Shown here one piece after another: positions 1-12,649 of a DNA stretch of 64,000 bases. This DNA is from Alentia gelatinosa (Eukaryota > Annelida > Polychaeta > Phyllodocida > Polynoidae). A model generated the notes under the pieces. It saw nothing but the letters and a program-made list of their open reading frames with translations. It was not told the origin of the DNA and made no database searches. Location: positions 48,131,048 to 48,195,047 of the forward strand of contig OX465591.1 in NCBI GenBank assembly GCA_950022655.1, written 5' to 3'. A program made the translations under genes and the position numbers. Position 1 is the first letter of the stretch. Every line of letters starts with the position of its first letter.

Positions 1-746
1 ATTAGTTTGTAATAGAAACCCTACATCAAGAGGAATCATGCCCTGTGGCATTCTACCTTGATCTGAACTCAAATACAAATCATAACATCATTTCCATTAA
101 AAGCTTTAGATACTTTCCTACCTTGTTTGTTTCCTTTTAACGTCTCGTCTTACACTCTCTCATTTCATTTTCTTTTAGATATTTGTTTGTCCACTTCCTT
201 AGGAAACTGTTCACTTTGATGAATATATGTTGTGGAGTTGCAACAACAATGCTTAAAAGTATCATCCCACAGGATACAAGTCTTAGGAGTACCTGTTGTT
301 CCTGAGGCATTGTTTGTAAGGAAATCATGTATCATGAAAAATGACTATACGATATTAACTTTTATTATGCAGTGCCATACTTTAGTAAAATGTATTGATC
401 TTGTTGGGACATCCTCTCGTACAGCATACTTACCATCATAGCTTGAGGTATATCTTAACCTGGCTTGGAAATTCTGCCTTACACAGCTCTGAGTTACTGA
501 CTGATACAGGCTGAAGCTGATATAGCTGACATTTTAACTTCTGTTTTATGTAGCTCTTAGAGTCAGTTACATTGTGAAGAACAAGCCATCTTTTTAATAT
601 TTCATATCAAGATTCAATTTTACATATTCAATCAAAAAAGGAACCCGATGTCCAACCTAGTATGTTTAGAAGACTTCAGGAGAGGACTGTGTAGCATTTT
701 CGAGATGAAAGGGAAAACCAGAGAACCTCTGGCATTGAAGTGTTCG

Positions 747-833
747 AACCTCCTGACCTCCCAACCTCCCAACCTCTCAACCCCTCGACCTCCCGACCTC
801 CCTACCTCCTTACCTCCCTACCTCCTGACTACC
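747..833. repeat. Short (ACCTCCC)n tandem repeat
   Basis: About ten degenerate 7-8 bp units of ACCTCCC or ACCTCCY. Nothing else is seen in 1-1200 besides this tract. Confidence 0.8.
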
Positions 834-1249
834 TGACTTGGACACAAGAGCCTGAGATTGCAAATTCAGACGTATTATTTATAGACAGATCTTCACTGTA
901 AGTATTATTTCATATGATGAAGCCAAAAGTCTATATCAGAATTATGATTCTGTTAGTTGTATTTTTCAATTTCATTGTTTTAGCGTCTAAAGAGAATCAA
1001 ATGATTGTTTTGTATATGACATTGAAGGTTGTTCATATCAATGCAATATTTTCTATTCTCCTACCCCTGATATAAATCTCAATAGGCATAACATTAGTGG
1101 TCTGTATCACACTCTGAGTTCAATATAGCAAATTATATCCAATCCTAGTTAGATACGGATTCAGTTCTGAGGACAGCCAATGAACGTGCGGCAAAGTAGG
1201 TGAAAATAGTTCCGGCGTCATTGACAATTCTGGGCAACTCCTGAGTCGA

Positions 1250-1637
1250 CATGGAGGAACCTATCACACAGGCACCGCTATGGGCGATAATCAAACCCTG
1301 TATCAACTAGTTACTAACCGATATTGCGAAGGAGGTGATCGAGGAATGTGAGGCAGAACGAGAAGACGCTGGAGCTTGTTTTTCACTTATTAATGGCGAA
1401 TATATGTCAGTCCCCGACTGTTTTTTCCTGGATGATGACGAAGAGTGGAGCAAAGTGAACGAAATATCATCTGCTGCTGCTTGTTCAAGTACTGTGGAGG
1501 ACAAAAAAGTTTGGCAGAACGAGTTAAAAGAGAACGAAAATGAGCCTCTCAGCGAAAAACTACTTCTACAATTTGTTAGAGAGAAAAGAAATAAAAACAC
1601 TACGAAAAAACCCGACCAGGTAGATACATTTGAATGA
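1250..1637 (+). other. Possible exon or decayed coding remnant, unrecognised
   Basis: A 100-codon open frame at 1335-1637 is acidic (MIEECEAEREDAGACFSLIN ... FFLDDDEEWSKVNEISS) and ends KKPDQ next to a donor-like GTAGAT at 1620. ATGGAGGAACCTATCACACA at 1250 opens a second frame that hits a stop before joining it. The acidic, low-complexity reading could be real coding or chance; I recognise no domain. Confidence 0.2.
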
Positions 1638-2325
1638 ATAACACAATTTAAAACGTGTAAAAATATATATCGATAGCCTACAATATTGCAAAAAGGTAAG
1701 TTTCTGCCCCACTACACTGGAGAATTGTATGGTATAAGACGTAGCATGTAGCCGTATCGGGAATGCGACCACGGGCGTTCTCCTGTTTTGATTTTCCCTC
1801 CAAAGCTCACCTCCGCTTGAGGTGTATTCCTGTTCCTATTGGCTGATGCATCGGCTGTCTTACCTCTGATTGGTGCAGCAGATGTCTTACCACAAAAGCG
1901 TATCGGTCGCTATGTCTACCACACAACAACAGGCTTGTGCATGTTCTCTCCCCCCACTTGGTGGGAGGGTGTGCAGGTGGGTGGGTGTTTAGGGCAGCTC
2001 TGTGTCCTAGTCACAGCCAAGTGTGTTGTGGTTCTTCCACTGCATGGGGCCCGTCTCATAGGTGATTTATGAGAGGTGTGCTGAGCCTGTCAGCCTGCCT
2101 ACAAGATACAGGTGTATGTCATTGGAGACTCGTGGTTTCGAAACAATTACTAGTTTCTCGTCAGGCATGTGGCTACTCGGTCATTTAACTTACAACCTCG
2201 TTTTGTTTTATTGTTAGCAATTTTTTATCCAGCTGATAAAAAACTTTGTGCTTTGTTGTTTCGGGAAAATCAGAATTGAGTCGGAGAACATGGTTGGCCG
2301 GGATAGCGGGATATCGTTGTGAAAG
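1638..2325. other. Non-coding stretch without recognised features
   Basis: Contains moderately GC-rich sequence (1790-2090) but no supported gene, RNA gene or repeat. Confidence 0.5.
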
Positions 2326-2436
2326 TATGTTTATAAAAAACTTTTTTTTAGCAATAGGTGTCCTGATTTCATCCCAAAAAAATCTTTGGGATGAAATCGG
2401 GACACCAATTGCTGAAAAAAGTATTTTATAAACATA
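2326..2436. repeat. Perfect-looking long hairpin, arms about 50 bp
   Basis: TATGTTTATAAAAAACTTTT at 2326 is reversed at ...TTTTATAAACATA (ending 2436), and GGTGTCCTGATTTCATCCC is reversed at GGGATGAAATCGGGACACC, with a tight loop. A partial third arm (ATGAAATCGGGACACC) follows at 2471. Likely a small foldback element. Confidence 0.88.
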
Positions 2437-2731
2437 TTTTATTTATCTTTTTTTTAAATTTTTTTTTTTATGAAATCGGGACACCTTTTGCTGAAAAATA
2501 GCTCCCAGGTCGATTCAGGTCTTCCGTCTTTTATTTGGCTGGTTCGCAGTGTGATATAAGACCCGATTCCATTGGCCGACATAGGTGTAGTCCTGGGTCG
2601 CTTCACAAGTAGGGTCGTTTCCATTGACCGATGTTGGCCACAGAGCAAATGCCAGGGTACACATCAGATCATGAATATTCATGATGGTGATGGCGGTGGC
2701 TAAAACTCCCTGAAGGAAGCAATGCTGACCT

Positions 2732-3388
2732 GGGGCCCGTTTCAATAGAATGTGTCACTAAGCCACTTAGTGACATATTTAGTGACCCCAATAGTGACTT
2801 GAATAGCAGAAAATCTTCGGTCTCATTTCAGTAGGCATGTCACCGTAGGGCTTGTGTGTCAGTTCACGTTGTTGTGAACGTGTCAGTAGTTTGGGACAGC
2901 AAAAACATATGGGGTACCCCATCTCACTTACTCATGTGCTACCAGGAACAAGTGCTATCAAGGTAAATGTCGCGCATAAATTAGCGACTGCGCTTGAGTC
3001 ATCCTACACTGGCCACCAGAGCAGCGTTTGCAATACTGAAATTCAAATGCGAATATCGTTAGATCGTATGGGCCGTCCTCCTTCATATCTGGCATGTCTA
3101 TAGGTTACATGTGTCCCTAACTGGGGTTAAAGTTTTATAGCTTAATTCTTACGGGAAATAATGTTACACGTCTGTGACCACAGATAGAGAGAGGGTTTTC
3201 CCTCTCGCTGCAGTGACCCATACAGTGACCGGACAGTGCTCTTTTGAAATGGTACATGCCACTATTTGTGCCTGTCTATTACCCTGTGTGGCAGAATGGG
3301 TTGTCACTAAACTACTGAAACGTTACCTGCCGCTATTGTGTCGCAGGACCCAATAACGGACGTCCTACAGACTATTGAAACGGGTCCC
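2732..3388. mobile_element. Foldback/TIR element, family A, copy 1
   Basis: The left end reads GGGCCCGTTTCAATAG and the right end CTATTGAAACGGGTCCC, inverted repeats. The interior contains ACTGGCCACCAGAGCAGCG and a GGTTACATGTGT ... GCTTAATTCTTACGGG segment, shared with copies at 18.7 and 50.1 kb. No transposase. Target duplication is not clear. Confidence 0.75.
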
Positions 3389-6300
3389 TGCTGTTTGATT
3401 TTAGGACCAGTGAACCATGCATCATTGTACAATGGCGGAGGCTGTCAGGGAAGAGGATCAGAAAACTACAGCTTTAAATTATCTTTTCATCATGGCTAGA
3501 AGTAAATCATAAGAGGAAAATAAATCTGAGTAAAGACCTACAAAAAAGAATAACAGGTTTAGATCTTTCTGCAAACAAGAATCTCACTCTTGTAGCAGTA
3601 CAATCTCCAGGTTCTTTGATTCTTTATGTGGGGGAGCAACTGCAAGCATATCCTGTCGAAACAATGGCTGTTTTATAGATAGTGGGTAAAAATATGTGCT
3701 GTCTACGGAAAATTCTCATCACTACAGGTGATGCCACACAGTGGTAGTTTGGGTAACTAATTTCATTATTTATGATTATAAATGAATCTAACTTTATGCT
3801 TATAATGTACAGTGAGGAGGGGTGTCAAATTCACTCTGAGAATATCATATGATATAAATGTGTAAAGGACTGCTGATAGAAAACAGCCTCCTGATCGACA
3901 GCATTGCTAGACAGATTGGCAGCATCCAATTTGATCATACCAGAAAAGAAATTATGTATGGATGATGTAACAGCCACAATATTAATAAGGAAATGTTTAA
4001 AAAATACTCAAAGCTGAAATATAGGGGAAACAATGGCTTTGGCCAATATCAATTTGTATACAACTAGAATGAACAAATCAAGTCACTGCTACAGAGACTT
4101 TGGTTGTGGCCTCATATTGTCATTAAAGGCACCCCCATATATCTATGGCCGAATGTCTATCACCACTTCTGAGATCAATGTGAAGCCACAACAGAAACAA
4201 AAATGGCAGTGGTCCTCGAGTACAAACTTTTCAAAAATGCCCATAAAATCATGAGCGTATTCCACCAGGCAAGCTCATTGGTACTGTATGGGCACCACAC
4301 GGATATATAGATATAACACATTAATATTGTGTACTTTCAGAATGTTTGATGGGCTTAAGGGATGCCAAATTTTAGTTCCTACAGGCCAGCCACTGTGAGG
4401 CGCCACCGTCCAGTCCGATAACCGGAAGTCCAATAGAGTTGCGCCTCTTGATCGTTTGGTTCTTTGACTGCATGCACATGGCAGCTGCCGGATAGTTGAG
4501 AGGAAGATTGACTACCACTTCTCTCTCCAATCTGTTCCATCATGTATAGCAAGTGTATGCATTGGTGGCCAATAGAGGCCAACAGATAGATTAAGTTAGC
4601 CCTGGTTGGGTAAAATCTGCACCGACTTGACCCACTACCTGCAAGTGGTTACCTGAAGCTCTTTCATATGACCTAGACATGTTCCTATTCTTGAAGCCAT
4701 TTTCCCATGCCCTTGTAGGGGTCAGTTAGCCTAGAAGCCTAGAAGCCTGGCCTATGTGTTCACTAACATATAAGGCCAAGTAACGCCCGCCATTTTCTAG
4801 GTGCATCATGGGTATTACCTCCATTTTACACTGGTATACACACTAGAGGGCACAGCAAAATCCGTTAACATTCTAATAAGTTAGCTTTCATTTTTCGAAA
4901 ATTTGACAATACTTTATCTAGTATCATGGTACATTATAAACAAGTATTAATAAGTTGTTTGGGGAGCCTCGTGAGGGAGAGAGGTACTCTCCTAGCAGAG
5001 ATTCTACACTCCACTTCCTAAGGCTGCTTATAAACGGTAGTACCACGAATGATCTGCTGGGAAAGAAGCGGAGAAAGAAGCAGGGAAGCAGTGAAAGTTC
5101 AAAGTCGCTCACTAGCTGGGCGTTACCAGTCCCATATTTCATTGGCATAGTCTAGGGTCGGGGTAGCAAAGTGGTGAGCTTTGGCTCTCCCGTAAATATG
5201 TAGATATACATGTTTTAAAAAAACCAAGTTTTATTAAATTGCCTGTGTATGGTTTTCTGTAACTAATGGTTACCTAGCTTACCCACGGTTTGATCAATAG
5301 GGACAATCCTTTGCTCTATAACACAAAGGGACTATTTTCCTGTATACAATGGCTTTGAGGCTATATGCCACAAATTTGTGTCTGTATACCATAGTTTCTG
5401 ACAGATCTTAAACAGTGGGAGGTGGTTTACTGAGTCTCCATACATTCTCAATGGGGGTCTTTGTATACCATCGATAATATAGACCATGTACAAAGACCAT
5501 ACTTTAAAAGCTGTGTTTTTAATTATTCCAGGTATAAAATAATAGGAAAACTCCCTGACTGCTAATAAAACAAGGAGAATAAGTGATCAGGGTGAATAGA
5601 AAGGTAACACATATACAGGATGATACACATACCGGCCTTTTTGGCTGACATCTTTACAGTAGAAATAAAGAATATATAAAAGACCATGAACATATATCAT
5701 TTCATCAACAGCAAGATTATTTCTCCTATTTTTCATGTTGTCATTTGAAGACCTAAGATATTGGAAAGGGAGATGCCTAGGGTTATTCTTAAGATGTCTG
5801 AATCTTCTTTTGTCCTTACCTTTGAGACAATGTTCAGGGATCTACATGGAGGGAGGCCTCGCAACTCTAGATCTGTAGTCAATCTTCTGAAATGTAAGCT
5901 ATAGAAATGGATTATCCTGAAATATAAACTACAATTAGTTCATAAATCAGACCTGAATGTATGTCAATCAAAGCAAAATACAAAAGCCACAAATTCTCAC
6001 CCTATGTACATCTTTCAAACAATTATATCAGTTAATAAAAAGTAATTTCGAGTATTGTCACTAAATCTCTGAAAAGGAATCCTGAAAAAAGTAATGTATC
6101 GGTAGAATGATTTACACCACCCTTTGTAAACCTGTTGAAGCAGAGTGTCTACTACCTTGTACCATTTATTACCTGAACCTCACAACAAGAAGAACTGATT
6201 GTATCAAGTGTCATGATTCAGATAGCTGAAATGGAAATCTTATCACTACCCTTCTTGATATTAATTGTATGTCCCGCTACTCAGTAAATACGTTTTGGCA

Positions 6301-8509
6301 CCACTTTAAATAGGTACTTGAAACACAAGAATAAATTGTTCATATTGTTTTAGAGCACCGTGATTTTGGAAATGTGTATGGTAAACCTTCAAATATACAC
6401 AGCCAATATTTTAAATGAGAACTGGTTTACACCATTTGAGGCTAAAGAGGCTGTAAAGGCTGTAGAGTGCATGTGTAGGGTTCACAGATTCAGGCACGCT
6501 CAATATAACACCACATGCTTGGTTGTCACCATGAGGTTTCCACATGTAATAGTAAATGAAGCGATGCTCTGCACCTTAAAGACCTGCAATATGACACATG
6601 CTTTTTTTCTGTTATTTTTTTCCTTTTTTTGGAGGGGGGGGGAGGCATCTTTGTAATTACTGAGAAGACCACTTAAGTATACTTAATTATTCTTAAGACC
6701 ATTACACACTGTACGATTTTGGAACATGAATGTACCTTTATTGCCCACCTATTACGGAGTCTCCATAGGAAATGTATAGGGCACCTGGAATTAGCTACCC
6801 AGAGATTCTGGCATGTCAGAATCTCCTACAGGAGATTCCGGAAAAATTGTCATGTCCATAATGAGGTTGAATCATCATGTACTTCAAAATAAGTTTCTTG
6901 AATATTCTTTCAGGATTAATCATTCAGAATCAATCAAGATAATCTTATTTACCATCAGAAATCACTGTCATAACGCACTTTGCATGCTAAAGTCACAGGT
7001 TAATGGCGACTATATTGTTGGTGTAAGTCTACACCAAATTACTGCCACGCTTGACAGTGCTGTGGTATCTGAACTAAATTTCTTGCAGAAACTTTTTAAT
7101 TGCTATAGACTTGTTATTAATCTTGTAGGTTGGTAATAAATACAATAACGACTGGTTTTGTATATGAGTGACCGTAATCTCCTCATATTTGACTACCTAA
7201 TATCCTCGCTAATTGGTCGGTTATTACTACACATCAACTACTAAGAGATTAAGGCCACATGTACACAAAACCAGTCAATATTGTGTATATATCTAGGTCC
7301 TAAGTCTCAGCAATTCGCCTAGGAAATTTTCCCTGACAAATTGCAGTCCGATATTACGAAATCGGCTACAACAAAGTAATGGTAACAACATTGTCGGTAA
7401 CAACAGAGTTACCATTGTTAGGGCTGATTTCGGCCCCAAATTTGTTTCTTGGTGGAAAAAAAGGAGTTGATCGATAGAATCATAATCGTACAGTGTGTCT
7501 ACCACCTTAGATTAAAATCAAAATTAAAGCTTTACACATATATCTACATTCTAGCAAAGGTTGCTTACCTTTCTGGAACACCATAGTGAAGCTAATGTTA
7601 CCAACCTTCGATAGACTGTTGGAAAGATACAAGACAAAATCTGTAATGCACTGTAGATATCTAGCTCTAATATCAGTCCATTTGCTCCATTTTATCTATT
7701 GCTTTATCAGAATGCAAAAGATAGGATGCAAGATCATTGTATCATCCACCCATTTACTATGACATGAGTTTATGTTGTCAGTTCGACATAATACTACTGA
7801 GATTTCTACTACTAGGTGTATCAGACAATTTCGCTTGCAAATTAAAACCAATGTCATTCTCCTGTAAATTGAATATGAAGATAAGTGATGCAGAACATAT
7901 ATTTAACTTATAAAAGGGGGTCACTGTGCTGTGATTTAGATCAATAATGTGATAAATCATGATAGATCATATAGATATTCCATAAAGTTGCTTTTCAAAT
8001 AGTGAAACCCATGGCATTTTCTTCAAACTTGCATGGAATGTAATATAGATATAGAGTACTACACATTTAACTTTTAAAATTCAATGGTAACCATACTTGT
8101 TTTTAAAGAATTGAAGAAAACCATATTTTTTACTACGTTTCTTAAGCAAATAAAGCAAATGTAGATCGGCCCATTTAACCTTTTAAGATTGTATAAACTG
8201 GAGAAAAGTTGAATTTCCTCATTTTAAAATAGAATGAATCCCAAGGAACCAGTTTTGACTGATTATTGATTGACCATATTCTCTAGTAATAGTAACTGTA
8301 AAAATATTTACATAGTGTGCAGTAAAATCCCATACTGCACAGTGTGCAGTAAGGAACACACTGGATCATTCTCCAATCGGATGTTCTGTTCTTACACCCA
8401 TATACATATATTATTAAGTATATAGTCAATCTAACTAAAGGAATTTGACTTGCACCGCAACACGTCAATACACACAGGGTAAAAAAACATGTTTTACACA
8501 TGAATACAT
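3389..8509. other. Long non-coding stretch, AT-rich
   Basis: I see no exon with splice sites, no element terminus and no tRNA gene. CTAGCAGAGATTCTACACTCC at 4994 recurs at 47492, a short shared segment of unknown origin. A T-run and G-run occur at 6603-6645. Confidence 0.5.
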
Positions 8510-8800
8510 CTTGCGTATATATCTATCATTTGGCGTAAATAAGTAAGTCCTATTGCCATTGTATATACGCTTCACCATAGACCTATATAAGTGTCCATGT
8601 TGCAGTCATATAAACGCCCCTATATTTAATTTCCATGTATATATTTTTCTGCGGGCTTAAATCAGGTTGTCCTATTTTGTGTCATATATATTATGCCTGA
8701 TTCTGTTATATTTACACCACTATCCAGTGATACCGATCTCTGCACCTAGGGGACACCACCGTTGTTTTTAATTCGTTTGCTATTAGACATCAAAGTCTGT
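8510..8800. mobile_element. Diverged copy related to the 11.0-kb repeat
   Basis: ATTATGCCTGATTCTGTTAT, TTTACACCACTATCCAGTG and GGGGACACCACCG at 8690-8760 correspond in order to 11045-11110. Boundaries are not resolved. Confidence 0.45.
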
Positions 8801-9834
8801 GGTTAATAGAAAATGCAATGTTATATTATCAATTTTTACTATGAAATCTTTATAAAACCCTATCGAGTATCTTTTGATAAATTTGTTTTTAACCGAATTT
8901 TAATACTTTTTACTTTCAAAACCCCATGTTCCAGTATTGGTCTGGATAGGAGTCTATACAAAGCTCACTCTATCAGTGAGATGGTCCACTTCTCTAAGGA
9001 TAACGAGATTCTGTTATAGTATTGTAGGGACCCGTTCAAGTCTACTAAGGCTTAGCACGTCTACTACGCCTTTCTAAGTATAGCCGCGGCCGGCAGAGCC
9101 GAGCAAGCTGTCGGACAGGTCTGAGAGGCTTGTTCTCCTGCTGCTTGTGAGGTCAGCAGCCGCTTGCTATTCCTGACACCATGTTGGGAGCAGTCCAGAC
9201 TGGTTTCTCAGCTCTCAGGTTGGGAACCAGCAGCGAGGATTGGTTCAGTAGAGGTAGGCAGGGTACTAGCAGGAACCACTAGTTCGCTAGGTCCCAAGCT
9301 TACTTAGAATACCCTGTGGGGAACCAGTAAGGTTCTTGCACATGCTCAGTGAGGACATGGACTGTATATAAGCAGCCTGCTGTGGCTTACTGGGACACAC
9401 TGGGGTGTGGAGAGACTATGTGCAGTCTCTCTACAGGGCTCTGTCTCTGTGCTCCACCGACGGGAGCTAGCTCTCCGGACTAGCTGTTGACTGATTCGGC
9501 TTCCATAGTTCTCTAGGAGGAGAGGGTAGACAATTGGGTCCCTTCTCCGGATAGAGTTCTGGGGTCCCGAGAGGAGAGCAGGGTGGTGTTGTCCACTGGC
9601 CGGAGGGAGGTATGGTGTACTCCATCCAGGAGGTGGCTCTTACCAGCCCTGTGATCCTCAAAGGAAGAGCAAAGGTGCTGGGTGGCTGTGGTAAAACACA
9701 GCTGTGGGTTAGCGGGTGGGAGCAGCACCGAGATGACATCTTGGACCAAAACTGTAGTGGAACTTCTGCTGTACCCGACACCTATCCACTACAGTATAGT
9801 GAGGCGAGCTATTTGTGGTACGTGTGACCTCCTT
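8801..9834. other. Non-coding stretch
   Basis: GC-rich patch at 9060-9780 with several overlapping short frames on both strands; none shows a domain or codon pattern that I can support. Confidence 0.45.
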
Positions 9835-10120
9835 GTCCGCATGTCAAGGCACTACCCATCAGGTACCACAGGAGCTTCAACCAAGACATGTGTCCCCAGA
9901 ACCCTGGGGAATGAGGTGGTTGGAATACCCGGGTGTGCTGGTGGCCTCCCTAACCCAATCATAGGGCACTACCCATCCAGAACCATTGATACACCCATAT
10001 ACCATGGACTTCTTAATTCCTAAAAAAAACCTCAACCCCAACCTAAATAAGTGCAGGGACACTATGGGTGATGCATGTTTCCTCCCTGACCAGATGGCAG
10101 GGCACTACCCACTTTTCACC
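9835..10120. repeat. Degenerate tandem repeat, period about 120-135 bp
   Basis: GGCACTACCCA recurs at about 9849, 9966 and 10099, each time preceded by a CCTCC-x(15) block and followed by degenerate common sequence. Nothing coding is supported here. Confidence 0.6.
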
Positions 10121-10167
10121 TCCCTAGCTACCCATATGGCATGATACTAGGTATATGGATTGACATA

Positions 10168-11110
10168 CACTGCACGAAACTAACCACTTTATATATGTAT
10201 ACACCTTGCATATATAGGTATGCTTTTGCGTATACGAGGTCATCTATTCCCCGTGTGTACAGTAAAACCCCTCTTAAGGGGACACCCTCCGTTCCGGGCC
10301 AAGTGCCCCCTTAAGCGGGGGTGCCCCCTTAAGCGGGGTTTTCAGTCTGTCAATGGTTATACAATAGAGAATACCTACATAGATGAAGGAAACGATGGTT
10401 ATTAGATTAAAATGTTTATCAATAACACATAATTAAGTAAATAGATATAGATTATATATTATAAATGAATATAAATATACAAAAAAAAAAAAAAAGAGAA
10501 TAGAGGTTGAATGTGGATATGCCTTCCTTGTGAAATTCGCTCCTTTTTATACCCCCGGTCAATGCCCCCCCCCCCCCATCCCCCCCCCCCCCACCCCAGT
10601 AACTTCTGAGAGAAATCAGCAGTCCTAAAAGGACTCATCGTGAGCCGCCCAGAGCCGCGACGGCTCACTGAATTCCGCACCTTCAAAGCCCCCAGCCCTC
10701 CCTGTGTCGCCCACAGCTAACCTGTAAGCGGGCCTCTTACCTGGCACCTTCAGCAGGCGCGAAAATCACTGGTACTATTATCCACTCACTGTTGCCCGCC
10801 CAGACCCACTAGAGATGTGGTTACTACCATGAAAAAACACACTCTGGCCGCCCAGGCCCTCACGGGAATCCTCAGTCTACTGTTCTGTCTGTCCCGTACA
10901 AACGGGCACCATAAACTTGGATTTTCAGTGTTTTTGATATGATATCCTTCCAAACTGTCCCCTTGCTGGGTGTCCCGGAAGAGGGGTTTTACTGTATACG
11001 CCTTATCTGTAGGTGCCTGACTAATATATACGCCTGATTCATATATATGCCTGATTTTATTGTATATACACCACTATACAGAAGTTCCAATAGCTGCCAC
11101 TTGGGGACAC
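10168..11110 (-). mobile_element. Dispersed repeat family F-related copy carrying the long Tigger MITE
   Basis: CACTGCACGAAACTAACC at 10168 is the family terminus; the sequence around 11000-11110 (GCCTGATTTTATTGTATATA, GGGGACACTACTG) resembles 8690-8765. The MITE at 10260-10994 splits it. Confidence 0.5.
10260..10994. mobile_element. pogo/Tigger-like MITE, long copy
   Basis: It begins CAGTAAAACCCCTCTTAAG and ends AAGAGGGGTTTTACTG; the termini are inverted repeats of about 27 bp with a CCGG/TTAA difference. TA lies on both sides (10258-10259 and 10995-10996), the target duplication of Tc1/mariner/pogo elements. The interior holds a run of C at 10564-10600 and no transposase. It has been inserted into a copy of the dispersed family whose terminus is at 10168. 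Confidence 0.9.
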
Positions 11111-11328
11111 TACTGGTAGCATATACCATTTGCCATTAACCTCCCAAGTCGGTATTATATGACAATTGCAACTTATATTCCGAATTTATTTTAGAAAACA
11201 TTCATAAAACATGATTGCGTATAAATTGATTAATTGCACATAATAACCTTTGCATTATGTTGTTTTTTTACCGTTTTTCTAATTGATTTTACACACCAAT
11301 TCTATGTGTGGGCATTTTAGATCCAGTA

Positions 11329-11793
11329 CAGTAAAACCCCTCCTAAGGGGACACCCTCCGTTCCGGGCCAAGTGACCCCTTAAGCGGGGTGTCCCCTTAA
11401 GCGAGGTTTTCAGGATGCCAGTGGTTATACAATAGAGAATACCTACATAAATGAAGGAAATGATGGTTATTAGGTTAAAAGGTTTATTAATAGATAAGCA
11501 AATAAATATGAATTATACAATATAAATGAATAAAAATTTATATATATGTACAACAAATTTGAAATAAATAGACAAAAGAGGTTGAAGATGGTGCTCCTTT
11601 TTACACCCCCGTTCAATGTCCCCCACCCCCCTGTAACTTCTGAGAGAATTCAGCAGCCCTATAAGAGACTCACCGTGAGCCGCCCAGAGCCGCAACGGCT
11701 CACTGAATACCGTACCTTCAAAGCCCCCAGCCCTCCCTATGTCGCCCACCGCTAACCTGTAAGAGATAATGTCCCGGAAGAGGGGTTTTACTG
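11329..11793. mobile_element. pogo/Tigger-like MITE, short copy
   Basis: Same CAGTAAAACCCCTC terminus and AAGAGGGGTTTTACTG end, with TA on both sides. It lacks about 270 bp present in the neighbouring copy near its right end. The internal segments CGTTCCGGGCCAAGTG and CACCGTGAGCCGCCCAGAG are shared with the long copy. No transposase frame. Confidence 0.9.
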
Positions 11794-12099
11794 TATATAA
11801 TAACCCTGGTTCATCGGTTAGTTGACTCCTAAGATCATCTTACCCCTTCCTGAGGCCACCTGTACAAACAGGCGGGTGTCGGCGAGCGGTGGGGGCCGGG
11901 CGGCGTTGGGCATTGGGCGGGGGGCGGGGGGCGGCCGCTAGCGGTCCGGTCAGTGTATATATATATATATAACACAAGGTCTGTTCAACCTCCGTCTCCT
12001 ACCCGGCCATGGGTAAAGGGCTTCACTGAGTGAATAAGATACACCCGGGTCAAGGGGGGGGGGGGAAGGTTTCTGACTGAGACTACCTGTACAAACGGG

Positions 12100-12520
12100 C
12101 TATCGGTGGTGGGCGGCGGCAGGGGCGGTTGGGGGAGGGCTTCTCACTGAGGTGTGGGCTGGTAGCGGCAGGTGGCGGCGGGTGGCAGCGGGTGGCGGGG
12201 GGAGGTGGGGGGAGGCGGGTCAGTGTTGGTACAACCTCTACCAACACCCACGAGTATGGGGTGGGGTGGGTCTGGTTATTATTATTATTTTTTTATCATA
12301 TATACGCCCGGCATATATCCATGTCGCGCAGAGCATGTTTTATCTTGGATACGCCAGGTGTGAAACACAACCAAGTCGCGCACGTATACATAAGGAAACT
12401 GTCTCTTAGACGCCTCATACGCAGGTGCGGATTACAGGCGTATATAAATGAAAACAAGTCTATATTCAGCCAATATGTGCGCTTCCACGATTGCGCATGT
12501 ATGAACTAGGGGCTAATGAT
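12100..12520 (+). mobile_element. Dispersed repeat family F copy with G-rich head
   Basis: It contains GGTGGCGGCGGGTGGCAGCG, then CCAACACCCACGAGTATGG, ATACGCCCGGCATATATCC, GTGTGAAACACAACC and GAAAACAAGTCTATATTCAGCC, in the same order as 42.6-43.0 kb. The diagnostic terminus is lost near 12520. The 126-codon frame here is not supported as a gene. Confidence 0.65.
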
Positions 12521-12649
12521 ATTTCCATTTACAATGGATGAGCGCGGTACTTCTAAAGAACAATAAACTCTCACATGATAATTCCAATTTTTCTGGGGTA
12601 GAGATCACCTTGTGCTGTATATCTTTACCCTAAACATTTTATTTTACAA

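Noticed and set aside
5150..5200. tRNA-like sequence GGGGTAGCAAAGTGGTGAGC
   Set aside because: An A-box-like stretch is present but no B box at the right distance and no cloverleaf; not a tRNA gene.
9467..10062. Cluster of short overlapping ORFs on both strands
   Set aside because: GC-rich repeat-like sequence; no domain, no splice context, frames conflict with each other.
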